From Acidimicrobiaceae bacterium (GTDB taxonomy: Bacteria; Actinomycetota; Acidimicrobiia; Acidimicrobiales; Poriferisodalaceae), in NCBI GenBank assembly GCA_002722565.1, contig PBMG01000013.1, positions 1-64,000 of the forward strand: 64,000 nt of DNA. Direction: 5' to 3'. The translations under genes were made by a program, and so were the position numbers. Below are positions 7,291 through 17,926 of this stretch, piece after piece (positions within the stretch are counted from its first letter, which is position 1; every line of letters starts with the position of its first letter). A model generated the notes under the pieces. That model was not told where the DNA came from and searched no databases. It was given only the letters and a program-made list of their open reading frames with translations.

Positions 7291-8061
7291 CTAGACCTCT
7301 TGGAAGCTTACGATCCTGGCAAAAGATGCTGCCTCCAGAGAAGCTCCACCAACTAAAGCTCCGTCAATATCTTCCATAGCCATCAACTCTCTCGCGTTCG
7401 CTACGTTGACCGATCCGCCGTATTGGATTCGAACTTTCGTTTCTGCTGGTCTATGAATATCCGCTACAACGCTTCGAATATGAGAACACATTGCTTGAGC
7501 ATCATCGGTCGAAGCTGTCTGGCCGGTACCAATAGCCCACACCGGCTCGTACGCAATCACAACTTCGCTCAACTGATCTTTACTTAAAGCCGCAAGGCTG
7601 CCTCTGACCTGCCCCTCAACAATCACTTCTGCTTCTCCGCTCTCTCTCTGCTCGATTGTCTCCCCTACGCAGACAATAGGGGTCATACCGTGAGCGAATA
7701 CTGATCGCGCCTTTGCAGCAACAAGCTCGTTGGTCTCCCCGCTAAGAGCTCGTCGTTCGCTATGCCCAACAATGACCAGATCGACATCAAGTTTTTGGAG
7801 CATTGCTGGAGAGATATCTCCGGTGAACGCGCCTGATGTCTCTGCATGACAATTCTGAGCGCCGAGACGGAACTTCATGCGATCCGCATCAATCACTGTT
7901 TGTATCGAACGAATATTAGTGAAAGGCGGATGCACTGAAACCTCAACTCTGTCGTAGTCATGGTTCCTAAGCTCGTAGCTCAGCTTCTGCACCAACTGGA
8001 TCGCTTCGAAATGATTGAGATTCATCTTCCAGTTTCCAGAGATCAACGGAATGCGCGACAT
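7291..8061 (-). CDS. tpiA: triosephosphate isomerase
   Basis: A 256-residue TIM-barrel enzyme interconverting dihydroxyacetone phosphate and glyceraldehyde 3-phosphate. It has the N-terminal GNWKMN with the substrate-binding Asn and Lys, the catalytic His in GHSERR, the catalytic Glu in AYEPVWAIGTG, and the phosphate-binding YGGSVN and GGASL loops. The length is normal for bacteria. An AAGGA ribosome binding site lies 6 nt before the ATG at 8061. It is 9 nt downstream of pgk in the order gap-pgk-tpiA. Confidence 0.98.
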   Translation of the reverse strand: MSRIPLISGNWKMNLNHFEAIQLVQKLSYELRNHDYDRVEVSVHPPFTNIRSIQTVIDADRMKFRLGAQNCHAETSGAFTGDISPAMLQKLDVDLVIVGHSERRALSGETNELVAAKARSVFAHGMTPIVCVGETIEQRESGEAEVIVEGQVRGSLAALSKDQLSEVVIAYEPVWAIGTGQTASTDDAQAMCSHIRSVVADIHRPAETKVRIQYGGSVNVANARELMAMEDIDGALVGGASLEAASFARIVSFQEV

Positions 8062-8070
8062 GTAAATTCC

Positions 8071-9213
8071 TTATTTTCTTAGAGCTTGAATTCCAGGGAG
8101 ATCGCCCAGTTCAAGAAACTCAAGACTGGCACCTCCTCCAGTGCTTATATGGTCCATATATGGGGCAAGGCCAACTTCGGCAACCGCAGCAGCGCTGTCG
8201 CCGCCACCCACAACCGAGAAGGCTCGGCTATCAGCCAATGCTTGCGCAACTGACCGAGTGCCGGCAGCGAACCGGCTATCTTCAAACATCCCCATCGGCC
8301 CATTCCAAAAAACTGTACGAGCCTCATGCAAGGCGTCACTGAACTCAGCAGCGCTACCTGGTCCGACATCAAGCCCCTTCCATCCCTCCGGCAATGAGCA
8401 TCCCATCTGACGCACTTCACCGTTACCGGCTCCGATGTCTCCGTCTGGGCTCAATGCAGTGATGTCACTGGGGAGCAGGATCGACGCACCAGAGTCAATA
8501 ATGCTCTGACAGGTTTGCAACTGGTCGTCTTCACACAAAGAGTCACCGACGCTATGTCCCATAGCTTTTAAGAAGGTAAAGCACATGCCCCCGCCGATGA
8601 TCAATCGATCCACCACTTCGAGGAGGGCTCCTATGACACCAAGCTTGTCACTCACTTTCGCACCACCCAACACAGCTACGAACGGGCGTTGCGGTGAGGA
8701 TCTGAGCCCCTCAAGGATTTCGATCTCTTTTTCCAACAAACGGCCGGCAGCGGACGGGAGTCGCTGAGGAGGGCCAACGACAGACGCATGAGATCTATGT
8801 GACACACCGAATGCATCATTTACGTAGCCGTCAAACGCTTGTCCACCGGCTCCATCGATGAGGAAATCTACAAAACCCTGATCGCTAGAAACTTCACCTG
8901 GGTTGAAACGCAAATTCTCTAATAACTGAGCCCCTGGAGCTAGTTCTGCCACTCTCGTTTTCAACAGGTCGGTCGAATACCGATCGTCGCGCTTACCTTC
9001 TGGGCGGCCGAAGTGCGTCCCAATCACCACCGAAGCCCCCCGATCGAGTAGCCATGACAACGTGGGAAGAGCGGCGCGGATGCGCAGATCATCAGCTATC
9101 TCACTGCCCCTCATTGGTACATTGAAATCGCAGCGCACAAGGATTCGTTTTGCCTCGAGGTCACCTAATTCGGTCTCGAGATCTTCGAGGGTCGGAACTA
9201 ACGAAGCAGCCAC
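8071..9213 (-). CDS. pgk: phosphoglycerate kinase
   Basis: A 380-residue enzyme making ATP and 3-phosphoglycerate from 1,3-bisphosphoglycerate. Conserved features are the N-terminal LVRCDFNVPM, the substrate-binding GTHFGRPEG, the LLENLRFNPGE strand, VLGGAKVSDK, and the C-terminal nucleotide loop SVVGGGDSAAAV with STGGGASLEFLE. It is slightly shorter than the usual 390-400 residues. The start is a GTG at 9213, 7 nt after the stop of gap. Confidence 0.98.
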   Translation of the reverse strand: MAASLVPTLEDLETELGDLEAKRILVRCDFNVPMRGSEIADDLRIRAALPTLSWLLDRGASVVIGTHFGRPEGKRDDRYSTDLLKTRVAELAPGAQLLENLRFNPGEVSSDQGFVDFLIDGAGGQAFDGYVNDAFGVSHRSHASVVGPPQRLPSAAGRLLEKEIEILEGLRSSPQRPFVAVLGGAKVSDKLGVIGALLEVVDRLIIGGGMCFTFLKAMGHSVGDSLCEDDQLQTCQSIIDSGASILLPSDITALSPDGDIGAGNGEVRQMGCSLPEGWKGLDVGPGSAAEFSDALHEARTVFWNGPMGMFEDSRFAAGTRSVAQALADSRAFSVVGGGDSAAAVAEVGLAPYMDHISTGGGASLEFLELGDLPGIQALRK

Positions 9214-9220
9214 GCCTATT

Positions 9221-10222
9221 TCAACCGCAGGTAATCGAGACGAGATCCACTAAGCGGTTTGAATAGCCCCACTCATTGTCGTACCAGCCACTGATCTTCA
9301 CGAGATTATCCATTGTCATCGTGAGTCCTGCGTCAAAAACACAACTCGACGGATCGCCCACTATGTCAGCGGAAACAAGTGGATCTTCGCTATAAGTCAG
9401 GATGCCTTTGAGTGGCGCACTCGAAGCCGCAGCGGCAAATGCTGCGTTAATTTCTTCAACCGAAGGACTGGCCGCCAATACCGCAGTGAAATCAGTAATT
9501 GAACCATCCGGTATTGGAACACGTAGCGAAGTGCCATCCAACTTTCCGTTCATGGCTTGAAGGACAAGGCCAGTGGCGCGAGCCGCGCCTGTAGAGGTCG
9601 GGATGATGTTGACTGCAGATGCTCTCGCCCTTCTCAAATCGCTATGCGGGCCATCGACAAGCGATTGATCACCCGTATAGGCATGCACTGTCGTCATCAA
9701 TCCTTTTTCGACTCCAAACGCGTCGTCGAGAACCTGCACCATGGGAACAAAGCAATTAGTGGTGCAACTAGCGTTAGAAATTACCTTGTGCGAATTCTTG
9801 TCAAATTCGTCGTGGTTAACACCCACAACGATTGTCGCATCAGCTCCGCTAGCTGGTGCTGAAACGATCACAAGTGGAGCTCCGGCTTCTAGATGCTGTG
9901 CAGCCTTGTCTCTATCAGTGAAAATACCAGTTGACTCGATAACTACATCAACCCCCAAATCAGCCCACGGTAAGTCTCCGGGATTGCGCTCCGACAAGAC
10001 CTGCAGCAAATTTCCGTCAATCGAAATGCCGCCATCGGCAGCCGAAATATCATTGGGTAAATTTCCGAGCACAGAGTCGTATTTCAGGAGGTGAGCCATT
10101 GTGGCCTGATCACCTAAGTCGTTTACCGCGACGATTTCGACGTCAGCAGCTTGTTTTTGTACAGCTCGAAAGAAGTTTCTACCGATACGGCCGAAGCCGT
10201 TAATACCAACCCGCACGGTCAT
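9221..10222 (-). CDS. gap: glyceraldehyde-3-phosphate dehydrogenase
   Basis: A 333-residue dehydrogenase with the NAD-binding INGFGRIGR at the N-terminus, the catalytic Cys in SNASCTTNC near residue 155, and the catalytic domain ending in WYDNEWGYSNR. It catalyses oxidative phosphorylation of glyceraldehyde 3-phosphate. It heads the gap-pgk-tpiA run. The upstream gene is rapZ, 87 nt away; yvcK and whiA, which usually lie between them in actinobacteria, are absent here. Confidence 0.98.
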   Translation of the reverse strand: MTVRVGINGFGRIGRNFFRAVQKQAADVEIVAVNDLGDQATMAHLLKYDSVLGNLPNDISAADGGISIDGNLLQVLSERNPGDLPWADLGVDVVIESTGIFTDRDKAAQHLEAGAPLVIVSAPASGADATIVVGVNHDEFDKNSHKVISNASCTTNCFVPMVQVLDDAFGVEKGLMTTVHAYTGDQSLVDGPHSDLRRARASAVNIIPTSTGAARATGLVLQAMNGKLDGTSLRVPIPDGSITDFTAVLAASPSVEEINAAFAAAASSAPLKGILTYSEDPLVSADIVGDPSSCVFDAGLTMTMDNLVKISGWYDNEWGYSNRLVDLVSITCG

Positions 10223-10309
10223 TAGAAGGTTCGCTTTCTTGAGGGAATAGAGACGCTTCTGAATGTCTACCGCATGGCTTGGATCTAGGTGCGAATTGAT
10301 TGCGTACTT

Positions 10310-11182
10310 CTAGATTTCTTTCAATTCGAGATCTCTGTGGCGAGTACGAAGGGAATGGCCATTTTCATCCAAGATTCGACCAAACTCCTCGGCAATTGCA
10401 ACACTACGGTGGCGGCCCCCAGTGCAGCCAAACGCAATGGTCAGGTATGCCTTTCCTTCCTTCATATAGGAGGGGATCAGGAATTCCAACAGAGGCAGTG
10501 TGTGCTCAACAAATGAGGTCGTTAACGGTTGCTCAAGCACATAGGCCCGCACATCTTGATCGAGACCTGTTCGCGGTCTCAGCTCAGGAACCCAGTGCGG
10601 GTTGGGCAGAAAGCGACAGTCGATAACTAGATCTGCTTCCGTGGGAACCCCGTGCTTGTAGCCGAACGACATGACGGTCGTTTGCATAAACGGCTCGCTG
10701 TCGGGTTGGATAAACGCATCAAGCACTCGGGACTTCAATTCATGAACAATGAGATCGCCCGTGTCGATCACAAGATCTGCGGCCTGTCGCACGGACTCAA
10801 GCAACTCGCGTTCCCGTTCAATAGCTTCAACTACAGATCCGCTAGTTGCGCTCAACGGGTGGCGGCGTCTGGTTTGGTCATATCTCCTAAGTAGAACCTC
10901 GGTCGGGGCATCGAGGAATATCACCCTGACACGCGCAGAAGAGGACCTAAACTTTTCGAGAAAATCGAGCAAGTCTTCCTGGTGCTGATAGGACCCTGCC
11001 ACTAGTGCAATTCGTTCACCTAAAGAGTCGGAGGGAGTGAGTGATTCTGCTGCTGTGGCCAGCAGACTCGGCGGCAAATTATCAATTACAAGCCAGCCGA
11101 GGTCCTCCAGAGTGTCGGCCACTGTAGAGCGACCTGCGCCCGAGAGTCCCGCCACTACAACGAAATTCGGAGAATCAGTCAT
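10310..11182 (-). CDS. rapZ: RapZ/YvcJ-family P-loop nucleotide-binding protein
   Basis: A 290-residue protein with an N-terminal Walker A (VAGLSGAGRS), the conserved VIDNLPPSLL, and a C-terminal half with SFGYKHGVPTEADLV, FLPNPHWV and the basic FGCTGGRHRSV motif. In Gram-negatives RapZ is an RNase E adaptor that senses cell-wall precursor; in actinobacteria the role is less clear, though the YvcJ form binds ATP and GTP. It follows uvrC and a small methyltransferase, keeping the known uvrC-rapZ neighbourhood. Confidence 0.92.
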   Translation of the reverse strand: MTDSPNFVVVAGLSGAGRSTVADTLEDLGWLVIDNLPPSLLATAAESLTPSDSLGERIALVAGSYQHQEDLLDFLEKFRSSSARVRVIFLDAPTEVLLRRYDQTRRRHPLSATSGSVVEAIERERELLESVRQAADLVIDTGDLIVHELKSRVLDAFIQPDSEPFMQTTVMSFGYKHGVPTEADLVIDCRFLPNPHWVPELRPRTGLDQDVRAYVLEQPLTTSFVEHTLPLLEFLIPSYMKEGKAYLTIAFGCTGGRHRSVAIAEEFGRILDENGHSLRTRHRDLELKEI

Positions 11183-11215
11183 CCTCTTAAGGTTAGGTGG
11201 ATCTACGAAAACAAA

Positions 11216-11938
11216 TCACTGCTTCTCGCATACAAGCACCAAAAGCCGCGGAATGTGCCTAGCTGATCGGTATGCAACGTTACGTTCCAAGAAACCTTCG
11301 GGGGGTGCTGGTTCAACCATTCGCTTTAGGAGAAGCTCATGTTCCGCCAGCGTATTTAAGTACACGCTCAAAGGGCGGTGAACGAAAGATATCTGCACTC
11401 CGAGTTCAACTTCTTCAATGGTTTCTTGTTCAACCAAGTATTGACCAATCCTCCAATACTGACTCGGTGTCTCAGAGGTGTAATCCTCCACCCACCCACT
11501 TCCTGGCGTCTGCAACAGCGGGTGATTCAGCAAAAAAACAAATCGCCCTCCTGGCTTCAAGATCCGCGCTACTTCAGCAATTGCTTCCCTCATCTCCGTT
11601 ATGTGTTCGAAGACAAGACATGCAACTGCTCCGTCGAAGGCGCCGTCCCGAAACGGAAGCGAAGCAGCTGAAGCCTGGAGGTACGCTTCGCCCACCGAAC
11701 GTTCAAGGGCCTTTGAGACCTGTTGCCACGAGGGGTCGACACCAACTACGCGAGAAGGCTTGCTTGGCAGAGCTCGGGTAACTTGACCCTCTCCGCATCC
11801 AATATCCAATATCTTCTCGAAACCCGTCGTCAGTTCATCAACCAAGGGAAGGATTTGCTCTTGGTACTCAGGGTCTGCGCCGTCTGTGAACTGACGTTGC
11901 CACCAACCTGCATGAGAATCCCAAAGGTCACCGCTCAT
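11216..11938 (-). CDS. class I SAM-dependent methyltransferase
   Basis: A 240-residue Rossmann methyltransferase. Motif I is ILDIGCGEGQVTRAL near residue 42, the acidic loop is VGVDPS, motif IV is AFDGAVACLVFEHI, and the post-motif is LKPGGRFVFLLNHP. This is the Methyltransf_11-type architecture; the substrate is not known. Its ATG overlaps the end of uvrC by 4 nt, suggesting coupled translation, and rapZ follows 33 nt later. In other actinobacteria uvrC normally abuts rapZ, so this gene is an insertion in a conserved pair. Confidence 0.85.
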   Translation of the reverse strand: MSGDLWDSHAGWWQRQFTDGADPEYQEQILPLVDELTTGFEKILDIGCGEGQVTRALPSKPSRVVGVDPSWQQVSKALERSVGEAYLQASAASLPFRDGAFDGAVACLVFEHITEMREAIAEVARILKPGGRFVFLLNHPLLQTPGSGWVEDYTSETPSQYWRIGQYLVEQETIEEVELGVQISFVHRPLSVYLNTLAEHELLLKRMVEPAPPEGFLERNVAYRSARHIPRLLVLVCEKQ

Positions 11939-13794
11939 GCTTGGCCTTGGGTGCGTTCATGGACGGCAGTTGCCACCTTATTAGGAAGCCAGGTAACGGC
12001 AAGTAAATCTTCAAGTGATGCTTGCTGAACTTTTCGAACGCCCCCAAACTCCTTGATCAGACGCTTTTTCCGCACATCCCCTAACCCCGATATGTCATCT
12101 AGGACGCTACGCGTCATTCTCCTGTTCCGTAGCTTTCGGTGATAAGCGATAGCAAAGCGGTGACTCTCATCCCGTATGCGTTGCAGCAGATACAAAGCTT
12201 CGGACCCGCGGGGCAATTCCATAGGTTGACTCTGCCCCGGGACGAACACTTCTTCGAATTGTTTCGCCAACGCAACCACTGGTATTTCTGCTCCTAAGCC
12301 AAGAGATTCAAGGACCCGAACTGCCACACCCAGTTGTCCCTTGCCCCCATCCACGACTAGGAGCTGAGGAGGGTAGGCGAACTTGGTGACCTCGGTCGAA
12401 GGCAGATCTCTTTCCTCGAGATAATTTCGAAAGCGTCGCGATAAGACTTCTTCCATAGCTGCAAAATCATCGTTACCGTCAACGTCACGGATCTTGAAGC
12501 GCCGGTATTCACTCTTGCGAGGTAACCCATCTTCCAGGACCACCATAGAGCCCACATAGTCAGTTCCTTGGAGATGACTCATGTCGTAGCATTCGATGCG
12601 CAATGGCGCACTGGGTAGGGTCAGATACCTCTGTAACTCCTCGAGCGCTCGAGCTCGGCTGTTGTGATCTGTACCCCGCTTGAGGCGGTGACGGGTAAAC
12701 GACTCGCGAGCATTCTTTGTTGCTGTCTCATGAAGCGCCCGCTTGTCCCCTCTTTGTGGCACCCGGATTTCAACGCGAGAACCTCGTTGCCTGGTTAACC
12801 ATTCTTCATATAACTGAGTCTTGTCTGGCAGCGCCGGAACAAAAACATTCTTAGGCATACCAATGGGATTTTCATCCTGGTATAAGTCTTCGATGATCCG
12901 TGCGATCAAATCGGGCTGAGTAATGTCCTCGACCTTGTCCACGATCGAACCTCGTTGCCCCATAACGCGCCCCTTACGCACAAAAAATACTTGAATCGAA
13001 GCTTCTAGCTCATCGTCATGGATACCGATAACGTCAAAATCTTCGTTTCTGGTCCCCGCGATTTGCCGTTTTTCTATCGCCTTTTTAACGCTAGCGAGAC
13101 GATCTCGATACCTTGCCGCCAGTTCAAATTCCATCGAGCTGCTGGCTGAGCTCATTCTGTCATTCAGCTCTCGCAAGACCTCGTCGGTATCCCCTTCAAG
13201 GAAACGGGTTAAGTCGTGTACTAGCTTTCGATAGTCCTCTTCAGTTATTTCCCCGACACAGGGGCCTGCGCACTGTTCGATGTGGAAAAGCAGACACGGT
13301 CGGCCCAGTCGGGTGTGTTCTGACATCTTGTTGTCACTACAAGTCCTTATAGGAAACGTACGTAACAACAGATCCAGCGTTTCTCTGATGGCATACGCAT
13401 GCCCAAAGGGACCGAAGTAACGGTTCCCTCTTTTTCTCTTGCCACGCATCACCATTGCTCGAGGCCATTCATCTTTCATCGTGATGGCTAGAAACGGGTA
13501 CGACTTGTCGTCACGCAGACGCACATTGAAACGAGGTTGATGTCTCTGAATAAGGCTGTATTCCAGCATCAGCGCATCGACTTCAGTAGCAACTTCAATC
13601 CATTCCACTGACGCGGCGGCGCCAAGCATTTGGACGGTACGAGGATGCAAGTTCCGTTGATCTTGGAAATAGCTGTTTAAACGGCTCCTGAGACTCTTGG
13701 CCTTCCCCACATAAACAATGCGCCCCGCTTGGTCCTTGAACTGATAGCTACCTGGCTGGTCAGGAACCGAGCCAGAGTCGGGGCGTAACGACAT
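11935..13794 (-). CDS. uvrC: excinuclease ABC subunit C
   Basis: A 619-residue dual nuclease of nucleotide excision repair. It has an N-terminal GIY-YIG domain (PGSYQFKDQAGRIVYVGKAKSLRSRL), a Cys cluster region (RPCLLFHIEQCAGPC), and a UVR motif around DRMSSASSSMEFELAARYRDR, minus-strand equivalent of residues near 200. The C-terminal endonuclease domain has ECYDMSHLQGT and VVDGGKGQL, and the helix-hairpin-helix is near the end (LDDISGLGDVRKKRL). The length is typical. uvrA lies 28 nt upstream and uvrB just beyond mscR, so all three Uvr subunits are in one 8-kb block. Confidence 0.98.
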   Translation of the reverse strand: MSLRPDSGSVPDQPGSYQFKDQAGRIVYVGKAKSLRSRLNSYFQDQRNLHPRTVQMLGAAASVEWIEVATEVDALMLEYSLIQRHQPRFNVRLRDDKSYPFLAITMKDEWPRAMVMRGKRKRGNRYFGPFGHAYAIRETLDLLLRTFPIRTCSDNKMSEHTRLGRPCLLFHIEQCAGPCVGEITEEDYRKLVHDLTRFLEGDTDEVLRELNDRMSSASSSMEFELAARYRDRLASVKKAIEKRQIAGTRNEDFDVIGIHDDELEASIQVFFVRKGRVMGQRGSIVDKVEDITQPDLIARIIEDLYQDENPIGMPKNVFVPALPDKTQLYEEWLTRQRGSRVEIRVPQRGDKRALHETATKNARESFTRHRLKRGTDHNSRARALEELQRYLTLPSAPLRIECYDMSHLQGTDYVGSMVVLEDGLPRKSEYRRFKIRDVDGNDDFAAMEEVLSRRFRNYLEERDLPSTEVTKFAYPPQLLVVDGGKGQLGVAVRVLESLGLGAEIPVVALAKQFEEVFVPGQSQPMELPRGSEALYLLQRIRDESHRFAIAYHRKLRNRRMTRSVLDDISGLGDVRKKRLIKEFGGVRKVQQASLEDLLAVTWLPNKVATAVHERTQGQA

Positions 13795-13822
13795 ACCTAG
13801 AGGCTATGCGCCAGAAAGGTCC

Positions 13823-16672
13823 TCAGTTCGACAGTATTGGACCTAAGAATCGGCCAGTGTGACTTCCTGATACCTCAGCGACTACTTCCGGGGCACCGCT
13901 AGCTACAACTAACCCTCCAGCATCTCCGCCTTCAGGTCCCATATCAATGATCCAATCAGCGGTTTTTATGACATCGAGATTGTGTTCGATCACCAGAACG
14001 CTGTTGCCTTGGTCAACCAGTCTGCTCAGAACCGCTAGCAGGCGACGGATATCTTCGAAGTGGAGCCCTGTCGTTGGCTCATCCAATATGTAAATAGTGT
14101 GACCGGTTGGCCTTTTAGCTAATTCGCTCGCAAGTTTTACCCGCTGTGCCTCACCACCCGAGAGAGTGGTAGCTGGTTGACCGAGCCGAATATAACCAAG
14201 CCCAACGTCTACCAAAGTCTGCATATGGCGAGCTATTGGAGGTTGAGCTGAGAAAAACTCTAAGGCCTCTTCACAGGGCATGTTCAGCACATCAGCAATG
14301 GTCATTCCTTTAAACCGAACTTCGAGGGTTTCCCGGTTATAGCGAGCTCCCTTGCAAATCTCACAAGGCACGTAAACGTCAGGGAGAAAGTGCATTTCTA
14401 TCTTTATCGTCCCATCACCTGAACAAGCCTCACAGCGCCCACCTTTGACATTGAAGCTGAATCGTCCGGGCAGATAGCCCCTTACTTTCGATTCGTTGGT
14501 TGCAGCAAATAGCTTTCGGATGTTGTCGAAAGCACCGGTGTAGGTAGCTGGATTCGAACGCGGAGTTCGCCCTATTGGCGACTGATCGATATCGATCACC
14601 TTGTCTAACGCTTCCCACCCTTCAATCGACGTATGTAATCCCGGCACCTCTTTCGATCTGTAGATCTTTTGCATTAGCGATTTTCGAAGAATTTCGTTTA
14701 TCAGCGTGCTTTTGCCCGACCCTGAGACACCAGTGATAGCCACGAAACATCCCAATGGAATCTCGACGTCGATAGATCTCAGATTGTTTTCGCGTGCCCC
14801 GTGAAGCACCAACGCTTCAGTAAGCGGTTTCCTTCGCTCCGCTGGTATTTCGATTTCACGCTGACCTTTTAAGTACTCACCGGTTATTGAACCCTTAGCG
14901 CCTTTTAATCCGCCAACGGGTCCGCTGTAAATGATTTCACCACCGTGTTCGCCGGCCCCTGGACCAATATCGACGACCCAGTCAGCTTCCATGATCGTTT
15001 CCTGGTCATGCTCGACAACCAGAACCGTGTTTCCTAAATCTCTCAAATGCTGAAGGGTCTCGATCAGGCGCCGATTATCTCTCTGATGCAAACCGATGGA
15101 TGGTTCATCTAAAACGTACAAAACACCTTCAAGACCACTTCCAATCTGGCTCGCAAGGCGAATCCTCTGCGCTTCTCCGCCTGCCAGAGTTGCCGCAGAT
15201 CGATTGAGAGTCAGATAGTCCAAGCCCACATCAAGAAGAAAGTTCAAACGAGCGTCAATCTCTTTGACTATCGGGGCGGCAATTATTCCTTCTCGCTCGT
15301 TGAGGGACAGGCCGTCAATAATCTTCGCTGCTTCGCCTATCGACACTGAACAAAGCTCATCGATGTTGCGGCCAGCCACTCGGACGGCAAGAGAAACTTC
15401 GTTAAGTCGAGCTCCCTCACAGGTACCACAGGGAACTTCCCGCATATAGCCTTCAATGCGATCCCGTGAATGGTCACTATCAGTGTCAGCGTGACGACGT
15501 TGAAGAGTGGGTATAACCCCTTCCCAGTGAGTCGTATAGCTCCGACTGCGGCCATACCTGTTGCGATACCGGACAGTAAACGTCCGATTTTTAGGGCTTC
15601 CATATAGAAGTAACTTTTTTTGTTTCGCCGTGAGTTTCGACCAAGCTTTATCGATTGGAATATCGAACTCTTCTCCGGTTGCTTTCAATAGTCGGCCGTA
15701 CCATCGACTAGCCCCCGTGGCGAAGGGTGCGATTGCGCCATCCTCAATGCTGAGATCAGCGTTAGGCACAATGAGTTCCGGGTCGACCTCAAATCTGGTG
15801 CCTAAGCCGTCACATGTCCCACAAGCCCCGTAGGGCGAATTAAAGGAAAAATTTCTCGGAGCGAGTTCCTCAAACGAGCGCCCCGTCGTCGGGGAGAACA
15901 GATGCTGGCTGTAAGTCAAAATCTCTGGGTCTTGATTCTCCGGCATCAGTTCAACCCACACATGACCATCAGCCAAGAGCAGCGCTGCTTCTACTGACTC
16001 AGTGAGCCTTTGCTCTATCCCATCTCTCAAGACGAGCCGATCCACGATTACTTCAATGTCATGATTTACATAGCGATCAAGGCGATCTTCTGGAAGCACA
16101 TCCGCTTCCGCCAGATCAACAACTTCTCCATCAACCCGAGCGCGGACGTAACCTTGTGACGCCAAGTCAGCCAGAAGAGTGTGATAGTCCCCTTTTCGTC
16201 CCCGAACAACCGGGGCCAAGACCTGAAATCTGCTATCAGCCTCTAACGTCAAAATCCGATCCACAATTTCTTGAGGGGTTTGGCGCTGCACCACTTCATC
16301 TGTTGCTGGGTCATGTTGTATGCCGACCCTTGCGTACAGAAGCCGGAGGTAATCGTAAACTTCAGTAATCGTCCCGACGGTTGACCTCGGGTTTCGACTG
16401 GCACTTTTTTGATCAATCGAAATTGCCGGAGACAGTCCCTCTAAAAAATCGACATCCGGCTTGTCCATCTGACCTAGAAATTGCCTGGCGTAGGCTGACA
16501 GCGACTCGACATAACGACGCTGTCCTTCGGCGTAGATAGTGTCGAAAGCGAGGGAAGATTTCCCGCTTCCCGATAAGCCCGTGAAAACAATCAGTTGGTT
16601 ACGTGGGAGGTCGACATTGACGTCGCGCAGGTTGTTCTCCCGAGCGCCTCGTACGATTAGTTGATCTCCCAT
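13823..16672 (-). CDS. uvrA: excinuclease ABC subunit A
   Basis: A 949-residue damage sensor ATPase of nucleotide excision repair with two ABC-type modules. The first Walker A is [21 protein letters not shown] near residue 30, the UvrB-binding and zinc region has [11 protein letters not shown], and the first signature is [13 protein letters not shown]. The second Walker A is [17 protein letters not shown] and the second zinc finger is [20 protein letters not shown] with [10 protein letters not shown]. The second signature is [16 protein letters not shown] and the last Walker B is [12 protein letters not shown]. The length is normal. It lies between mscR and uvrC, all on the minus strand. Confidence 0.98.
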   Translation of the reverse strand: MGDQLIVRGARENNLRDVNVDLPRNQLIVFTGLSGSGKSSLAFDTIYAEGQRRYVESLSAYARQFLGQMDKPDVDFLEGLSPAISIDQKSASRNPRSTVGTITEVYDYLRLLYARVGIQHDPATDEVVQRQTPQEIVDRILTLEADSRFQVLAPVVRGRKGDYHTLLADLASQGYVRARVDGEVVDLAEADVLPEDRLDRYVNHDIEVIVDRLVLRDGIEQRLTESVEAALLLADGHVWVELMPENQDPEILTYSQHLFSPTTGRSFEELAPRNFSFNSPYGACGTCDGLGTRFEVDPELIVPNADLSIEDGAIAPFATGASRWYGRLLKATGEEFDIPIDKAWSKLTAKQKKLLLYGSPKNRTFTVRYRNRYGRSRSYTTHWEGVIPTLQRRHADTDSDHSRDRIEGYMREVPCGTCEGARLNEVSLAVRVAGRNIDELCSVSIGEAAKIIDGLSLNEREGIIAAPIVKEIDARLNFLLDVGLDYLTLNRSAATLAGGEAQRIRLASQIGSGLEGVLYVLDEPSIGLHQRDNRRLIETLQHLRDLGNTVLVVEHDQETIMEADWVVDIGPGAGEHGGEIIYSGPVGGLKGAKGSITGEYLKGQREIEIPAERRKPLTEALVLHGARENNLRSIDVEIPLGCFVAITGVSGSGKSTLINEILRKSLMQKIYRSKEVPGLHTSIEGWEALDKVIDIDQSPIGRTPRSNPATYTGAFDNIRKLFAATNESKVRGYLPGRFSFNVKGGRCEACSGDGTIKIEMHFLPDVYVPCEICKGARYNRETLEVRFKGMTIADVLNMPCEEALEFFSAQPPIARHMQTLVDVGLGYIRLGQPATTLSGGEAQRVKLASELAKRPTGHTIYILDEPTTGLHFEDIRRLLAVLSRLVDQGNSVLVIEHNLDVIKTADWIIDMGPEGGDAGGLVVASGAPEVVAEVSGSHTGRFLGPILSN

Positions 16673-16731
16673 TGTCGTGGGAGCCTATCTTGAGGCTCTT
16701 CGTCAAACGGGGAGCGAAGCGCCAAAATGAA

Positions 16732-17823
16732 TCAGATTACGACTACCGATCTCAGCACTTCTCCCCGTTCCATTTTGTGAAAGGCATCCTCCACCCCATC
16801 GATATCGATTTTTTCAGAGACAAAGCGACCAAGGTCAAGTCGTCCCTGAAGATAAAGATCGATCAGCATCGGAAAATCTCTAGACGGCAAACAGTCTCCA
16901 TACCACGAACTTTTCAGCGCTCCACCTCGGCCGAAAACTTCAATAAGCGGCAAATCGATTCGCATCTCGGGGTTTGGCACCCCAACCAGCACAACTGTCC
17001 CCGCTAGATCTCGAGCGTAGAAGGCCTGTTCATAGGTGGCAGGCAGCCCCACCGCTTCAACGGCAACGTCGACACCGTTACCTTCCGTGAAGGCTTGTAC
17101 AGCCTGCACAACTTCCTCGTTGCTCAAGCCGGAAGAGTTAATCGAATGTGTCGCGCCGAAATCCTTAGCCCACTGGAGTTTTCGGTCGTCGACATCAATA
17201 GCAATGATCGTTCGAGCCCCTGCCAAACGGGCTCCTTCGATTGCTGCATCACCGACACCTCCACAGCCCCAGACTGCGACTGAGTCGCCGCGGGTGACGC
17301 CCGCTGTGTTCAATACCGCGCCAAGCCCTGCCATAACACCGCACCCGATCAAACCAGCGACTTCGGGCGCCGCAGCATCATCGACCACCGTTGCCTGACC
17401 AGCTGCCACTAGCGTTTTCTCAGCAAACGCACCAATGCCTAACGCTGGTGATAGATCAACTCCGTCCAGCGTCATTTTTTGTTGCGCGTTGTGGGTAGAG
17501 AAACAGTATTGCGGTTTACCGCGCAAACAACTCCGACACTGACCGCACACAGCACGCCAATTAAGGATCACAAAGTCGCCTTCTTTGACGTTCGACACTC
17601 CTGTTCCGACCTGACTCACGACGCCGGCCGCTTCGTGTCCCAGAAGAAAGGGAAACTCATCGTTGATCGCCCCTTCGCGATAATGGAGATCTGTGTGGCA
17701 AACCCCACACGCCTGGACATCAACCACCACTTCCCCAGCCCCTGGGTCTGGCACGTAGATAGTTTCGACAGATACCGGAGCCCCTTTACTTCGTGCTACA
17801 ACGCCATTTACTTCGTGTCCCAT
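16732..17823 (-). CDS. mscR: S-(hydroxymethyl)mycothiol dehydrogenase (mycothiol-dependent formaldehyde dehydrogenase)
   Basis: A 363-residue zinc MDR dehydrogenase that oxidises the formaldehyde-mycothiol adduct and is also linked to S-nitrosomycothiol reduction. It has the actinobacterial MscR signature segments: [44 protein letters not shown] for the structural zinc, the inserted [11 protein letters not shown] loop, [22 protein letters not shown] for NAD, and [16 protein letters not shown] near the C-terminus. Mycothiol is restricted to Actinobacteria, so this gene supports the phylum call together with mshD at 55640. It sits between uvrB and uvrA. Confidence 0.95.
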   Translation of the reverse strand: MGHEVNGVVARSKGAPVSVETIYVPDPGAGEVVVDVQACGVCHTDLHYREGAINDEFPFLLGHEAAGVVSQVGTGVSNVKEGDFVILNWRAVCGQCRSCLRGKPQYCFSTHNAQQKMTLDGVDLSPALGIGAFAEKTLVAAGQATVVDDAAAPEVAGLIGCGVMAGLGAVLNTAGVTRGDSVAVWGCGGVGDAAIEGARLAGARTIIAIDVDDRKLQWAKDFGATHSINSSGLSNEEVVQAVQAFTEGNGVDVAVEAVGLPATYEQAFYARDLAGTVVLVGVPNPEMRIDLPLIEVFGRGGALKSSWYGDCLPSRDFPMLIDLYLQGRLDLGRFVSEKIDIDGVEDAFHKMERGEVLRSVVVI

Positions 17824-17926
17824 AACACGTCCCCTTCTTTGAGGTCACCCCTAGCGATATTTAGTGGCCTCTCGGCAAACTAGTCGCCGAGCTAAGACTC
17901 AGCCACAGTTACAGAGTTCCTGGCAG

